NCBI GenBank assembly: GCA_021018815.1
Contig: JAITYX010000021.1
Span: 3,129,001-3,193,000, forward strand
Length of the DNA: 64,000 bases
Direction of reading: 5' to 3'
Origin: Talinum fruticosum
Taxonomy: Eukaryota; Streptophyta; Magnoliopsida; Caryophyllales; Talinaceae
Shown here: one piece after another, positions 51,901-63,804 of the stretch
Layout of the letters: every line of letters begins with the position of its first letter
How positions within the stretch are numbered: the stretch's first letter is position 1
The notes under the pieces: model-generated
Database searches by the model: none
What the model was told of the DNA's origin: nothing
What the model saw: only the letters and a program-made list of their open reading frames with translations
Made by a program: the position numbers and the translations under genes

Positions 51901-54143
51901 ATAGATTTTTCCCTTTAAGCTATAGATAGACGGTCACCATACTACTCCCCTTTAATGGCAGTTTTGTAACTCAAGTTCCAAGCAGTATTATTTCTGGTTG
52001 ATGATATCCAACTTGGCGCTCCTACACAAATGGTGGTTCCTATATTTTGCAGGCCATAGCCCGGCAATGTTTGGAGGCTCTGGATTACTTGCATAGTTTA
52101 GGGATCGTTCACTGTGATTTGAAGCCTGAAAATGTTTTGATAAAGAGCTATAGCCGATGCGAAATAAAGGTCATTGATCTGGGCAGCAGTTGTTTTGAGA
52201 CTGACAACATGTGTCTTTATGTTCAATCTCGATCCTATAGGGCCCCTGAAGTCATTTTGGGGCTACCATATGGTCCTAAAATTGATGTTTGGTCTCTTGG
52301 CTGTATTATGGCTGAGCTTTGCTCTGGCGAGGTAAGTCAAAAAGCTGGTATTCCTCAGTCTTTCACCATTCCTAATTGAAAATTTAGAAGTGAAAGTCAT
52401 CTCTTTTTTTTCTTCCCCTCCCCCCATTTTTGATGGTTTTTCCCACCTGCTATGTTGTGGCGAGACCTATGTTTCCTCTAAAAATATGTTAGCATAAAAT
52501 GGCTCATTCAGACAACAACAACCCCTAGGATGGGTCCCCTTTTGCAGGGTGTAGGGAGATCTAGATGTAGGCAGCCTTCCTACAAGTAGACGGATAGATC
52601 TCGAGAGACTTACATTTAAAGAAAAAATTCCATCTTCCTCTCAGAAAAGGAAAATATGAAGAAAACCTCAAACTCCAACCAGCCCCCCCAAAAAAAAAAA
52701 ACCAATCTCCAAATAATCTTCTTGCATGGTGTTGGGACCGAATCCTTTTGGGGTTGATGGTGAGGCAGTATGAAGTTGATTTAAAGTTAGATTGTGATGA
52801 AGAAGGGGAAACTACACATACCTTCTGAAAATATTTCCCCTGGGGTAGCATAGCTGCGGTGGATACAAAAGAATATTTTGCCCTTAGCTTATTGTTTATA
52901 CCTTTATCAACCAACGGCAGCAAGTTTAAAAAAGACAATCCCCTCACCCTCCCCCAGAAAAGAAAGGGAAAAAAATGGAGCCTTAGATATTCTATTTCCA
53001 AGTTGTTATTGTCCTTGCAAGTTCTTGTGGAGAAGACTAATTCTCTTGTATAATTCTGGTTGGTAGGTGCTTTTCCCAAATGAGGCTGTTGTGACGTTGC
53101 TAGCTCGCATGATTGGTTTGATTGGTCCCATTGATCTGAAGATGCTATTAAGAGGACAAGAGACACACAAATACTTCACAAAAGAGTATGATCTGTATTA
53201 TATAAATGAGGTTTGTGCCCTTTATCTCACTGTCGCTTGCTAGATATGCGGCCTTGTACTGTTTATTAGTTGCACCAAGAATTGAGATGATCATTGCATT
53301 GGGTTCCAATTTCTAGTGATAAAGCATCCTGCATCTTTCTTAATAGCTCGATGCTCATGATTGAATTTACAGCTGATCACTTGTTGTAGCAGGCACCTCA
53401 AACTTCATTGTCTCTCAAAGTTTTAGCTATCCTGAAGTTTTGTGTCCCTTTATAAGATTGAGTGGTTTGTTAAGAATTTCAGGGCATTCTGCAAATTTCC
53501 AGATAGATCTGCAGATATGATTGAGTGAACATTGCTCATCCGTAATTTAAAAAAAAATGAAATGAACATAGCATCTAAGGTCTTTTATAATGTCAACTGT
53601 CCGTATGGAATTTTATTTTGAATGCGAGGTTGCATATGTCTGACCTCATTGCCCTAGGTGGGACTCCAGTGTTGGCTTGTTTATCTATGTATCTGTTTTT
53701 TGAAACGGAAGGTTTTTATGAGAACTAGAAGCAGAAACTGTTCTGCAAAAATGAGTGGACGATAATGCAGGAAAGCAATGATTACCTTGAAATTTAAGGC
53801 TGTATATTGCCTAGGGCAATGAATTGGTTCATAGTTCACACTAGCTCCAAACTGATGTGTGAATCATGATGCACTTCCTTCGTCACTTGCCCAAAAAAGG
53901 GGCTAACCTTCAAAAAAGGGTTTTCTATACATCATTGAACTAATATTTCCTGAAATCTTGTATTTTCAGGAAACCAATCAAATGGAGTACATAATTCCAG
54001 AGAAGTCCTCCTTGGAGCATCATCTTCCTGTTTCTGATCTTGAGTTCATGGACTTCTTAAGATATCTGCTTCAGATTAATCCTCAACAGCGCCCTACAGC
54101 AAGACAAGCCCTCAAGCACCCTTGGCTTTCCTTCCCATATTAG
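48911..54143 (+). CDS. Plant-specific DYRK-family protein kinase (DYRKP type) with LisH-like N-terminus, one apparent frameshift
   Basis: A dual-specificity Tyr-regulated kinase of the plant DYRK branch; substrates are unknown to me. Exons: 48911-49202, 49930-50739, 51160-51439, 51769-51876, 52053-52331, 53067-53210, 53970-54143, all GT-AG and phase-consistent. With one base restored in the G6 run at 50100-50105 the product is 695 residues. Residues ~3-30 are LisH-like (VEVVLEFLRRNGFPEAELALKEDI). The middle is acidic and low-complexity. Kinase features: glycine loop LGSAAFSKV (395-403), Lys418, HCDLKPEN with D519, DLG (539-541) instead of DFG as in DYRKs, and the activation loop YVQSRSYRAPE with autophosphorylation-type Tyr553. 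It ends at HPWLSFPY. At the break the frame resumes as DPFGCTSEDKFIMTLE. Arabidopsis relatives include At2g40120 and At3g17750 (recalled). Confidence 0.92.
51532..51680 (+). repeat. Dispersed intronic repeat, copy 2
   Basis: It lies in DYRK intron 3 and is related to 32011-32100 by GTATTTGACATG and GTGTCTTACACAGATACTTGAGG-like wording, with added text between. The nature of the repeat is unknown to me. Confidence 0.45.
52503..52625 (-). mobile_element. SINE-like fragment (Au-family-like wording) in DYRK intron 5
   Basis: Read on the minus strand it contains AGGAAGGCTGCCTACATCT, then GCAAAAGGGGACCCATCCTAGG and a GTTGTTGTTGT tail. This resembles the 'AAGGCTGCGTACATCTACCC...GACCC' core of plant Au-type SINEs as I recall it. 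The tRNA-like head is not clearly recognisable. Confidence 0.4.
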
Positions 54144-55690
54144 TTTCAGAATCATCACCATCACCAACAATATGTGATCGATAAACGGTGTGAATTCGAG
54201 CATTTGCCGGGGTAGCTTTCTGTACCGTCTGTTATTTTCATTGCGATCCGCTTATGCTGAAATAACTTGTTGAATTATCTGTAAATATCACAACCACAGG
54301 ATGCTGCATGAGCTATAACAGTTGCAGCATGTATGTAGTTTTGATCAGTATATATATTTCTTTGTTCTTTGTTCTTTTTTCTTTTTTCTGTTTTCTGGTT
54401 GGTTGATGCAACGAGGCCGAAAGTATTTCATACAGCTTTTTGTATGTAATGTTGACTATTTCCTTTTGTGGAATTGTGCTATGGAAAAATTATATCTACA
54501 CTGACTAATATATTGCAAAAATATATCAGCTCATCTTGGAGGCTTTTGTAGTTATAATGAAAAAGGCCATATTTTCTAACTCCTTTCTCTTTACTCCCTA
54601 CTTTTCCTTCAATTTATCTCAAAATTCCTTTAATTTGGGTGTTTTTCAATGTGAATGAAAACACTGTAAAATTACAATCCAGTGATCTTTGTTATGTGCC
54701 ATTTCATAATAGATTTTATCTGCTAAATTCCATTAATTTTTAAATTTAAATCAAAGAACTATTTTTCCCCACACACAATTTGGGCCCAATAAAAATCAAT
54801 GCAGAAATTTGCGCCTGATTTCATAGGCCTGAAAAATGATTGGTCAATAGTCAATCAATCAAAACAGGCCAAATATTTGGACCCTGAGGAGTCTTTCAAT
54901 TTGACTAATAAGATTAACTCGAGATTATTTTTTTTCTGTCAATTGCAAAGTATTCGTGTGGGCTTTAGAAATCTTCAACCCAAAATAAAAAAATCCTTGT
55001 ACGATATTGCTGTAGTAACATAAGCAAATCTAGCTGTGCAAACCGTTGGGAACCATGGACAACGTTTTTTTAAAAAAATTGTTGAAAGGTTTGAACGTTA
55101 TCGATGTTGAAAATTAATATAATACATACAATTGATAGAGTATGTCAATAAAGAATGACATAGAAAACAATTAAACAACAATACCAACCAAGGAGTTCGA
55201 TGTTGATAGCATCTTATTTTGAAGGGGTCGGTTGTTATAATGAAGGATCCAAACAGTTATATATAACATAAATTTCAATAAGAAATTCTTCCAATTTTGA
55301 AGGGTTCTTCAATACAATGTTTTTCAATTGGGTAGTGAATTTTAATAAATTATGAATTCATGTTAGTTATTTTTATTTTTTTAACTTAAAATACATTGTC
55401 GACTATTGTTAATCTGGTGGGTTACAACATTGCTAAAATATCAAGTATTAACCCATATAAAGAAGTAACGGTCTCAGCTATTACTATAGACACACAACTT
55501 GAGAATATGAACATTGATCTTTCTGTAAAAACCAGTAATTCTATCGCTAAATTGACATGTTATTTTATCAGTTTCTATTTGCTTTTTATTATAGATATGA
55601 TAAAAAAAAAAATTATCCAAAAGAAAAAAGAAAGAGAGAAATAGAAGTAAGGAAAAAAAAAGAGGGAACAGTTGAAGTGGGTGGGGCAGT
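54144..55690. other. DYRK 3' UTR and spacer to the HAD phosphatase gene
   Basis: The first ~400 bases (CT/T-rich, with GTTTTCTGTTTTCT text) are the probable 3' UTR of the kinase gene. After about 54.6 kb the sequence is AT-rich and without gene signals until the promoter region near 55.7 kb. Confidence 0.55.
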
Positions 55691-55796
55691 GAGTCTTGGG
55701 GCATAACAACGGCCAGTCATTGAAAACGGGAAGGAAGCCGTCAAATTTGTCTCTTCTCATTGGCGGATTCCTTCCTAATCCCCCCGCGCCTCTTCT

Positions 55797-55819
55797 CCTC
55801 TCTCTCTCTCTCTCTCTCC
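55797..55819 (+). repeat. (CT)n tract in the promoter/leader of the HAD phosphatase gene
   Basis: About eleven CT units sit in a pyrimidine-rich patch (55780-55860), typical of plant core promoters and leaders. Confidence 0.85.
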
Positions 55820-55937
55820 CTTCCATTCTCATCCCCCTCTCTCTAAAAACTTTTACTTCACTCCGTCGTCGTCAAAGCTATCATTTTAGAGAGCGAGAGA
55901 GCGAGAGAAAGAATCGAAGATAATAAAGGAGAGGAGA

Positions 55938-56140
55938 ATGAGACGTATGCCTTTTCTTGGCTCCTGATTTCGAGATTAGGGATTAAGATTAAACTACTCC
56001 AAAAGGCGAAACCACTTGTGTTTTTTATGATTCGCTATTGATTATTTGATTTGATTTGATTTTGATCGGTCGATTCGTGTCCGGCGATGTTAGGTCAAAT
56101 TGAAACCCTAATTTCTCTCTCCTGCTCTATTTCTACCTAG
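55938..56140 (+). promoter_or_regulatory. Three upstream ORFs in the HAD phosphatase leader
   Basis: The uORFs are 55938-55967 (MRRMPFLGS), 56027-56041 (MIRY) and 56087-56140 (17 residues, MLGQIETLIS...). All end before the main ATG at 56174. Three in a row in a leader of this length should reduce initiation at the main start unless an intron removes some of them. Confidence 0.5.
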
Positions 56141-56173
56141 CCTTTTTGGTTGGATTGGTTGGATTGGAATTGG

Positions 56174-59100
56174 ATGATGTCGCAAACGGAGGTTTATGCT
56201 CCGAAATCGGTGCAGCTATGGAAGACGGTGCTCAACTGGCTCGCTTTTATGGTTCAGATCTTTGTGCAGATTGTAAGGGGTACTCCCTCCTTGGCTCAGG
56301 TGTTTAGTTACATGGGTTTCAGCCAGGGTTCCTTTCTCTCTCCTCCTTCCCCCGCCTTCAAGCCTCTCCCGGTCGTCGATGTTCCGCTTCAGTCTTGCGC
56401 CGCCGTTGACATCGCCGAGACCGACGGAGGATGCGGAGGAGGAGTCGCCTCTGAGGCTGGTGCTGAGGCGGCGGAGGGTGGTGGTATCCGCCAGTTGGGG
56501 AAATTTACTGTATGTGTTTTCCATCTTCCTATTTCTGTTATTGTTCTTTGCTTTGAATTGGTAAAAGAAGATTCCTTGGTTGTTGACTCTTGGTTTTGTG
56601 TAAAAAAGATGATGGGCTTGTTTTGATTTTAGCTGAATTTTGTACTTGTTCTGCAATTAAGAGGGGCATCATTCGTCTGGGGCTGTTACTGGTTTGACCT
56701 TATGTTGATGAATTGTGATTGGTATAAAGAAGTCCTGAGGGGCTAAATTTTTTAGTTCGTAATGCAACCAATGGGTGATGTTTAAGTGTGTACTTTTGAT
56801 TACCGGGTACGGAGTTACTTGTAGTCTTGTATTATAGGCATGAGAAGATAGTGCTAGCTGAGTATTAGTGCTTGCACATTTGTGGCTTGTTGTAGGTTTT
56901 TGTGGAGATGAATGAGTAATTAAAGGAAACTTTTTGACAATTTTAAACGGATCAGTAGACTGTCAATTTCATGATATGCTGCTTGAAATGTTTCTTCATT
57001 ATTACTCTATGTTAACATGGATAAACGACAAAGGATACAGTTCTAATGGTAGATTTTGGCATGATTTCACTGGATTCGTTGTGTTTTCTTTTGGCATTGG
57101 CTGTTCATTTATGATTCAGGGGGATTTTAATGTGGGATTTATTCAGGTGTGCATTATCATGTAGTTAGTTTTGCTTTTGTGTTGGGGTACTAGTAGTTGA
57201 ACTTTTCATGCGTGGATGTAGAAATGATCTCTGTCTTCCTCTTGGGGTTATTCTTTAATAGTAACATTGTGATTTTTTGAAAATGTTGAGAGCTTCTTTG
57301 GCGTTTACTCTAACTTACACTTGAACAGAGGTGTCCTTTGCATAGGGCCAGCCTATGTGACAAGGTCTTTAATTTTATTATTAATGTTATAAAGATTTGG
57401 ACTTTCTTTTCTCTAGATTCTAGTCACATTGAGCTGATATTATCATACGTCCAGTTGTAGGCAAAACGTGAAACGTTTTATAGCATCAACATTTGTTCCT
57501 TTGCTTTGTCCCCACTCTCTCTGTGGGCTTTTATCTCATCCTTTCATAAGGCCTTCCAGTCTAGGGGTGCCCTGTAAATTTAACTGCAATTCGTTGACGA
57601 ACTTTGCAGGTTGTTCTTGATTTGGATGAAACACTTGTATGTGCGTATGAAACATCGTGTTTGCCCCCTACACTTTGTGCACAGGCAACAGAAGCTGGTT
57701 TGAAGTGGTTTGAGCTTGAATGTGTATCATCAGATAAGGTATAACATTTAGCTTCCCTATTTCATCAGTTCTCAGGGATTGTGTGCAAAAACCTTGGTGA
57801 TTGCATGAAGAAAAACTGAATTTTGGTTGTCGAAATTGAAGGAATGTGAAGGGAAGCCTAAAATTAGTTATGTCACGGTGTTTGAACGTCCTGGACTGCA
57901 TGAATTCTTGAAGCAACTCAGTAAATTTGCAGATCTAATTCTTTTCACAGCTGGCCTTGAAGGTTTGTATTTTTTGCTCATCCTTCATAATCATCTAAGT
58001 GTTGGGCTTCCATCATGCTCAATTCTCGTGCAACTTGAGTTCAGGCTATTACAGCACTTGTGACTTAATTAAAAAAAAAAAGAAAAAGAAAAGAGGAGTG
58101 AGGGATGTTAGAAGATTTTTTTAAAGCATATTTCAGTTTCTATGGGTTATGCGATGATGCCCTATAGTTAATTTTTAAAAAAAAAAAAAAAGAATAAGAA
58201 GAAGGAAGGAATGCACTGTAATCATTATCATATTCACCCATGCCTCCTGATCTCAACAGGTTATGCCAGACCTCTTGTTGACATAATTGATGCCGAGAAT
58301 CTTTTTAGTCAGCGTTTGTATCGCCCTTCAACTATTAGCACGTAAGTATTGTATGCCCTTTTTCTCTCTTGAGCTGTTGCTCTTTCTAGTGCCATATTTT
58401 CTCTGCCAAGAAATTAGCTAACTTTTAGGTCTTCCCCATTCAATATACTTTTGTGTGACCTTCAGTGTTGCACCTTTTATATTTCTGGACCATGATGTTG
58501 ACATTCCTGCTGTATTAGGAAATTAGAATAGCTGAATTGCAATTGCAATCATCTTGCGCATACTTTTGATAATTTGAGTATTAGCCTTTAGAGGCGACAA
58601 GTCACATGTTCTGTCTTGAACTCCATAGTAGAAATGTGTTTTGCAACTTGCAAATGCATATAATACTGACTCAATGAGCCGTCCATCAAAATAATGGTGA
58701 TGAAATATGAAGCTTAGGAATCTGAGAGATATTCTAATATTTGGCAGGTTTTGGTATTTTGACATTAACTGTAAAATTTTGGGGTACATACATCTATTAG
58801 TAAGATATTTTGGAGTATGAGACAGTTAGTGTTCCAGTACTTGTATGGCATGATCTTTGCTGCATGGGCCTTGTCGGGGAACGGGCATAGTAGAGACAAC
58901 GTGTGCGCCTTATGAGTAACATCAATCATCATGTTGTCTTCAGTAGTATCATTACTGCAATGCCTCTCATGAGGCTCCTGTCTTGGGGCAGTAAGGTGGG
59001 GGATAAGCTGATTGATTGAAAATACTTAGGCAGTCGTATGTTTTTATTTTGTATTGGATCACGGGGCCAGCATAACCAGAAGTTAGGTTATGAGCCACCT

Positions 59101-59973
59101 CAGTAAATAGTAACTGGCAACTGATCTATGTTAAAAGTGTCAACATGGACAGTGAAATGGAAAGCTGCCTTTTTAGCACGACTGTTTGTCTACTTGATCA
59201 GTTTACACTGTAATTATTATGCTGTTTATCTCAATGAAATCAATCACCTGTTGTTCTGGAGATGTTGTGGCTAATCATGAGTCGATTTCCTTGTATTTTA
59301 TGAAGATTAAGGGGAACAATATTCATTCATTTAATATTTGGATTCCATTCAGATTGAGTTTCATTACGCAATTCGGTTCCTTTTGGTAGTTAAAGTTCCT
59401 GAAGTGTAGTTTTAAGATTCTCCTATGGTCATCATTGTTTGCTTCAACCAGTTTCACCAACCTTCATGTTAATTCGGTTGAGTACTTGGATCTCCACCTA
59501 GCTCCAAGGGCTTCATCTTGATCAATTCTTTTTGTACAAGTTCACCATTTTACTAAAATTAAGCTGATTGGTGCTGATTTAAAACTTGTACTCTTGCAGG
59601 GAATATCGGGATCACGTCAAGGATCTGTCCTGCATCTCACAGGACCTCTGCAGAGTTGTTATTGTTGATAACAACCCATTTAGTTTCTTACTGCAACCAG
59701 TGAATGGGATCCCTTGTGTACCATTTTCTGCAGGACAGCCACATGATGATCAGGTAATGATACTTGATTAATGACTTTGTAGATAATTCAACACCAACTT
59801 GGCATTCACCCGAGTTATTCTCCGTCTGTTTCTTTCAGCTTCTTGAAGTCTTGCTTCCCCTTCTCAAGCACCTTTCTCTTCAGAACGATGTCAGACCTGT
59901 GTTATACGAAAAGTTCCATATGCCAGAATGGTTCCAAAAACATGGAATCCCTGCCCATGCTTGGACAAAATAG
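56174..59973 (+). CDS. HAD-superfamily SCP/NIF-type (CTD small phosphatase-like) protein
   Basis: A DXDX(T/V) acyl-phosphatase fold protein of the family that includes RNA polymerase II CTD small phosphatases; its own substrate is not known to me. Exons: 56174-56509, 57610-57738, 57842-57962, 58260-58341, 59600-59753, 59839-59973, all GT-AG, giving 318 residues with no frameshift. Catalytic motif DLDETLV is at 116-122 (nucleophile D116, acid D118). Motif II Thr is T191 (LFTAGLEGYARP) and the acidic motif is VDNNPFSF with D246. Residues 19-34 (VLNWLAFMVQIFVQIV) are hydrophobic and may anchor it to a membrane. Residues ~60-105 are low-complexity and variable. The start is the first of two adjacent ATGs (56174/56177), as EVYAPKSVQLWKT is the conserved N-terminus. 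Closest recalled relative: At3g55960. Confidence 0.93.
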
Positions 59974-59999
59974 CGGCAGCCTAAGTTGCATTATTCATT

Positions 60000-62900
60000 G
60001 GATGGTAATTTATATATTCTGAAACGCATGAATACATTGAAGTTGTTGTATAGTAGAATCTCTAAGAAGAGCTCATTTGTTAGATTAAAAAACAACTATG
60101 ATTTCTGAAGAAATTTGGATTATGATCATTTTTGTATGTAGTTTGTTTGGAAATTAGATCCGTCTGTAGGTCTGTATGCCTAGATGCTGTTGTGTAATCT
60201 TGTAAGTTATAAAACCTGTATTGTATGTTCATTTTTTCGGCTAAAAAGCATACGTTCCAGTTTCATACCTTTCCGAGCTTGACTACTCAGTTCTGTTTTC
60301 TTCTGGTTTGTGGGCTATCATTGCATTGGAGCTGGTGACTTGTTGCTTGTAACATACGGAGTCACTTATTCAGTTTTGTTGCATTTAATGGCCGCTGAAT
60401 GACCAAGACTTTATGTACATTAGGTCCCAGGTTTGTTCTTCCCCCTCCCCCCACATTGTATTATACTGTATATGTGGCTCATTTAAAAAAAAAAAAAAGA
60501 AGAAAAAAGCCGCCAAGTTTGATAGGTTCTTGGCTGGGTCATTGTGAACCTAATAACCTTGTGGAATGCCAATGGAACCTTGTTCTGCATTGTGCATGAC
60601 CAGGAACCACCATTTTGACAAGGTGTTATCCATAAAATTGTATACATATTGAACCCTCAAAATCTTGTTGACGGAGGACATAGACAAGATGGTGGTGCTA
60701 TTAGTGGATAGACCCTAATGCCCTACCCAAACAGGCAGTTGGCCCCTCCCGTTGTTTTCTTTACATTTACATATCGCGTTTTTGCCAAGTAATGTGTTAA
60801 TAGTCTTCTCCTTCATGGAGTTATTTTTAAAAAAAAATTAAACCAAGTAGAAAATAGATCGTTTTTATGAGCAAGATCTTATGTAGTTCAACAATTTTTT
60901 ATGAGTGTGGATTCATAGGACTGTAAAGAACATTAACAAATACATTTTTATATGTGATCATAATAGCAACAAATGGATACTAAAGGTCTACATATGTAAT
61001 AAAATTATCCTTGTAATTTTGCATGGTTGCTAACACATTGTATACTCTTGTGCCAAGTATGAATCCTAAATATTTGTTTTGTGTATTTATAAGAGTGCGT
61101 TCGTCAGGGAACATTAGAAGTTATACGCAACGGTAAGGATTGCGATAAGCAGCAAGAAAAGTAAGGAGTTATAAGAGACAACCGTAAGTAATTAGCTGTT
61201 AAGTAATGCTCTTAAATGTTGAAACGAACAAATCATTAAATATGATATCAATAATAATTTTTCAAAAAAAAAAAGTGGATATCATTTTGTGTATTGATTT
61301 TTATATGTTCCTTTATTGAGTTTACATTAAAAAAAAAGGAAAATTTATATCGGCTATGAGCAAGAGATTTATTAGATTTTCTAGAATATTAAAGATTTTG
61401 TGGGAGAATTAATGAGAATCGTAAGAGGCCACCTGAGGCAGAGGCAGAGGCAGAGGCAGGGGTATTATTACTTTGTTTAACAACCCTTGGTTTTTTATTA
61501 GGTTTGCTCCTCCCATACATACTTTGTTAGGTGCCTACCCAGTTGACTAATTCTTCCTCATTAAACGCAGAAGCTTTCTTTCCGGTGTTAAACTGGCTTC
61601 ACAACCAACTACTCCAATATTTAGGGAGCCTCACTTTCAAGTGCATAGTTGACTCATCAATTATGTACTATCAAAAAAAAAAAGAAAAAAATGTTAATGT
61701 TATATAATAATCAATATATTTCTAAAGTCTTTGTTCACCTAAATATTTGCACATTTTGTATATCATCTAAATCAGTTCACTAAAGAGTTATTGAAAAACA
61801 CTCATAATTATGTGGGTCTAAAATATTTTTTTATTTTTGGACTCCCTCCAAAAAAATTTGAGAATCTTTCTATAATTTTTTTTTCTATATTTTTAGCAGG
61901 TCATACATATCCGAACTCATACATTATTCTGCTATAATATGTAGTTGTGAAACACCATAAGATTTTAATATATCGGACATTTATTGATTTGCCAACTACA
62001 ATATTAATTGACAAACTTTTCTCATAAATTCTCCTCTCCCTATCTTTTAGTAACGAAGATGACTGCTTTATATACCTTTATTAATCTACTACACCAGATA
62101 ATTTAGGAAAAGGAATTTAATAATATCTGAACTTGAAAATTAGATACATATTTTTCTATACACAAAAAAAGGAAGAAAATTATTTTAAAAAATTGTTATT
62201 AATATTGTATGTGTAAATGAAGTGTATGTTGAAAGACAAGAGGGCAAAATCACATGGAGCATATAATATATGAATTGGTCCAGTTTGGAGGATGGATTTA
62301 TGTCTATATGTGCATTAGCTTTAGGTAGAAGGCCCTTTTCTTTTACACCACATTCCTTTCATGAATGTACATAACTTTAATCATACACTCCCCAAATTTA
62401 TGAACATCAAATCCACCTTTCCCATTAATTAATCAAGTTCTTGGCCTAAGTGTCCAACTAATCCCATATTCTATTACTTTTCTCTTTTAGGACATAAAAA
62501 ATTGATTTTTTATTGAGATAATTGTCATATTTAAATTATCACTTAAAAAATTGGCATTTTTAAAATGTTTTCCTTATATTTGTCACTTATGTTTAAATGT
62601 TTTTATTTTTGACATTCGTCGCGAAACTCTTTATTATATATTTTATAATTATTTTGAATTCTTTATACATTGAGTTGAAAATTCAAAGTTGTTAAAATCT
62701 GTTTGCTAAAATTGTTCTTTAATGCAATAAATGCTATTAGCAATAATTCACTTAATAACATATAGTAATAAATTAATTTGAATCTATTTAAATTTTACCT
62801 GTTACTTATTTGATTCAACCAAAATGAAATATTATTGTGTACAAATATTTTCTTAACTTTGTTTTTTAGCTTAAATTAGTTGTTAAAAAAATAGTACAAT

Positions 62901-63640
62901 TCAATTGTATATTTCATATAAAAAGGAAGAAAAGAATCAAATCTATTATCTATGTGTTTTGCTTTCTTAGATTGTTAAGATCAATATATACGTATATGAC
63001 TTAAAAACTAAAAAATAGTAGTCTAATGACAGTATATAGCATTCACCTTGTTTAGCATGTCGTATTAGAGAAATTTTCTAAAATTTTTCTAAAAAAGCAT
63101 GGAGATATCATATTTATAAGTTACCGCAGGTGGAAAAAAAAAACCATAACACTTTTTAAAATATGAACTAATCATGATCGTCACCGTATAAGTTTAATTA
63201 TAAAAATTTTAGATTTTTATAAAATAAATTAATTAAAAACTTGAATTTAAATACATTGTATTACTATTTTTTATAACTTAAATAAATCAAAAGAGTATTT
63301 GGCATTGGTGGATGCTCTGCAGTCTAAATTTTATTTTTAAAAAAATTTCAATATTTTTAAAATTTCAAAGCCCCATATGTCCACCTACCCTTGAACAACA
63401 AGGTTTCCCACATAATAATCAACAGTCAGATCCTATCTGCCCCCTTAAACCTCAGATTTACTTCCTTTTCTAATACTTTTTCTTAACTGAAAAATTAATT
63501 ACTTTAATTAATTAATTAATTAATTAACACAAATTAATTTAATTTAATTCAACCCAATTCCCCCTCTTAAAAACTGCCGTCGTCCCTACTCCCTAGTCTC
63601 TGTTTTTTCTCTCTGTTCTCCTCTTCCCGTTTTTCCCTCT
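60000..63640. other. Spacer between the HAD phosphatase and the CCR3-like gene
   Basis: The first ~250 bases are the probable 3' UTR of the phosphatase gene. The rest is AT-rich and non-coding. A short patch near 61090-61235 has GTAAGGAGTTATAAG and TGCGTTCGT...ACGAACA text related to the MITE arms at 17.4 and 23.9 kb. A (TTAA)n tract lies at about 63503-63526. Promoter signals for the next gene were not identified with confidence. Confidence 0.55.
61435..61459. repeat. (GAGGCA)n hexamer array
   Basis: Four full units in tandem followed by GGGG, in otherwise AT-rich spacer. Confidence 0.8.
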
Positions 63641-63659
63641 TCAATTCTTCTAGATTTTG

Positions 63660-63682
63660 CTCTCTCTCTCTCTCTCTCTCTC
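63660..63682 (+). repeat. (CT)n tract in the CCR3-like leader/promoter
   Basis: About eleven CT units sit in a pyrimidine-rich region some 110 bases before the ATG. Confidence 0.85.
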
Positions 63683-63738
63683 CCCCATATCTTTCAGTTC
63701 AAAACGTTTAACTTTCTCTCTCTTTCCTCCCTCCTCCA

Positions 63739-63804
63739 ATGAAGGGAACGGAAAAGTCCCAAGCACCACCCTCCATCCCCTGCATTACGTTAGATGACGA
63801 TTAG
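63739..63804 (+). promoter_or_regulatory. Upstream ORF overlapping the CCR3-like start codon
   Basis: A 21-codon ORF (MKGTEKSQAPPSIPC...) whose stop at 63802-63804 lies just past the main ATG at 63794-63796, in another frame. The 11-base overlap would hinder downstream initiation unless scanning is leaky or ribosomes step back. Confidence 0.5.

Noticed and set aside
52561..53166. 201-residue antisense frame across DYRK intron 5 and exon 6
   Set aside because: Overlaps a confirmed exon in antisense; it matches no protein family.
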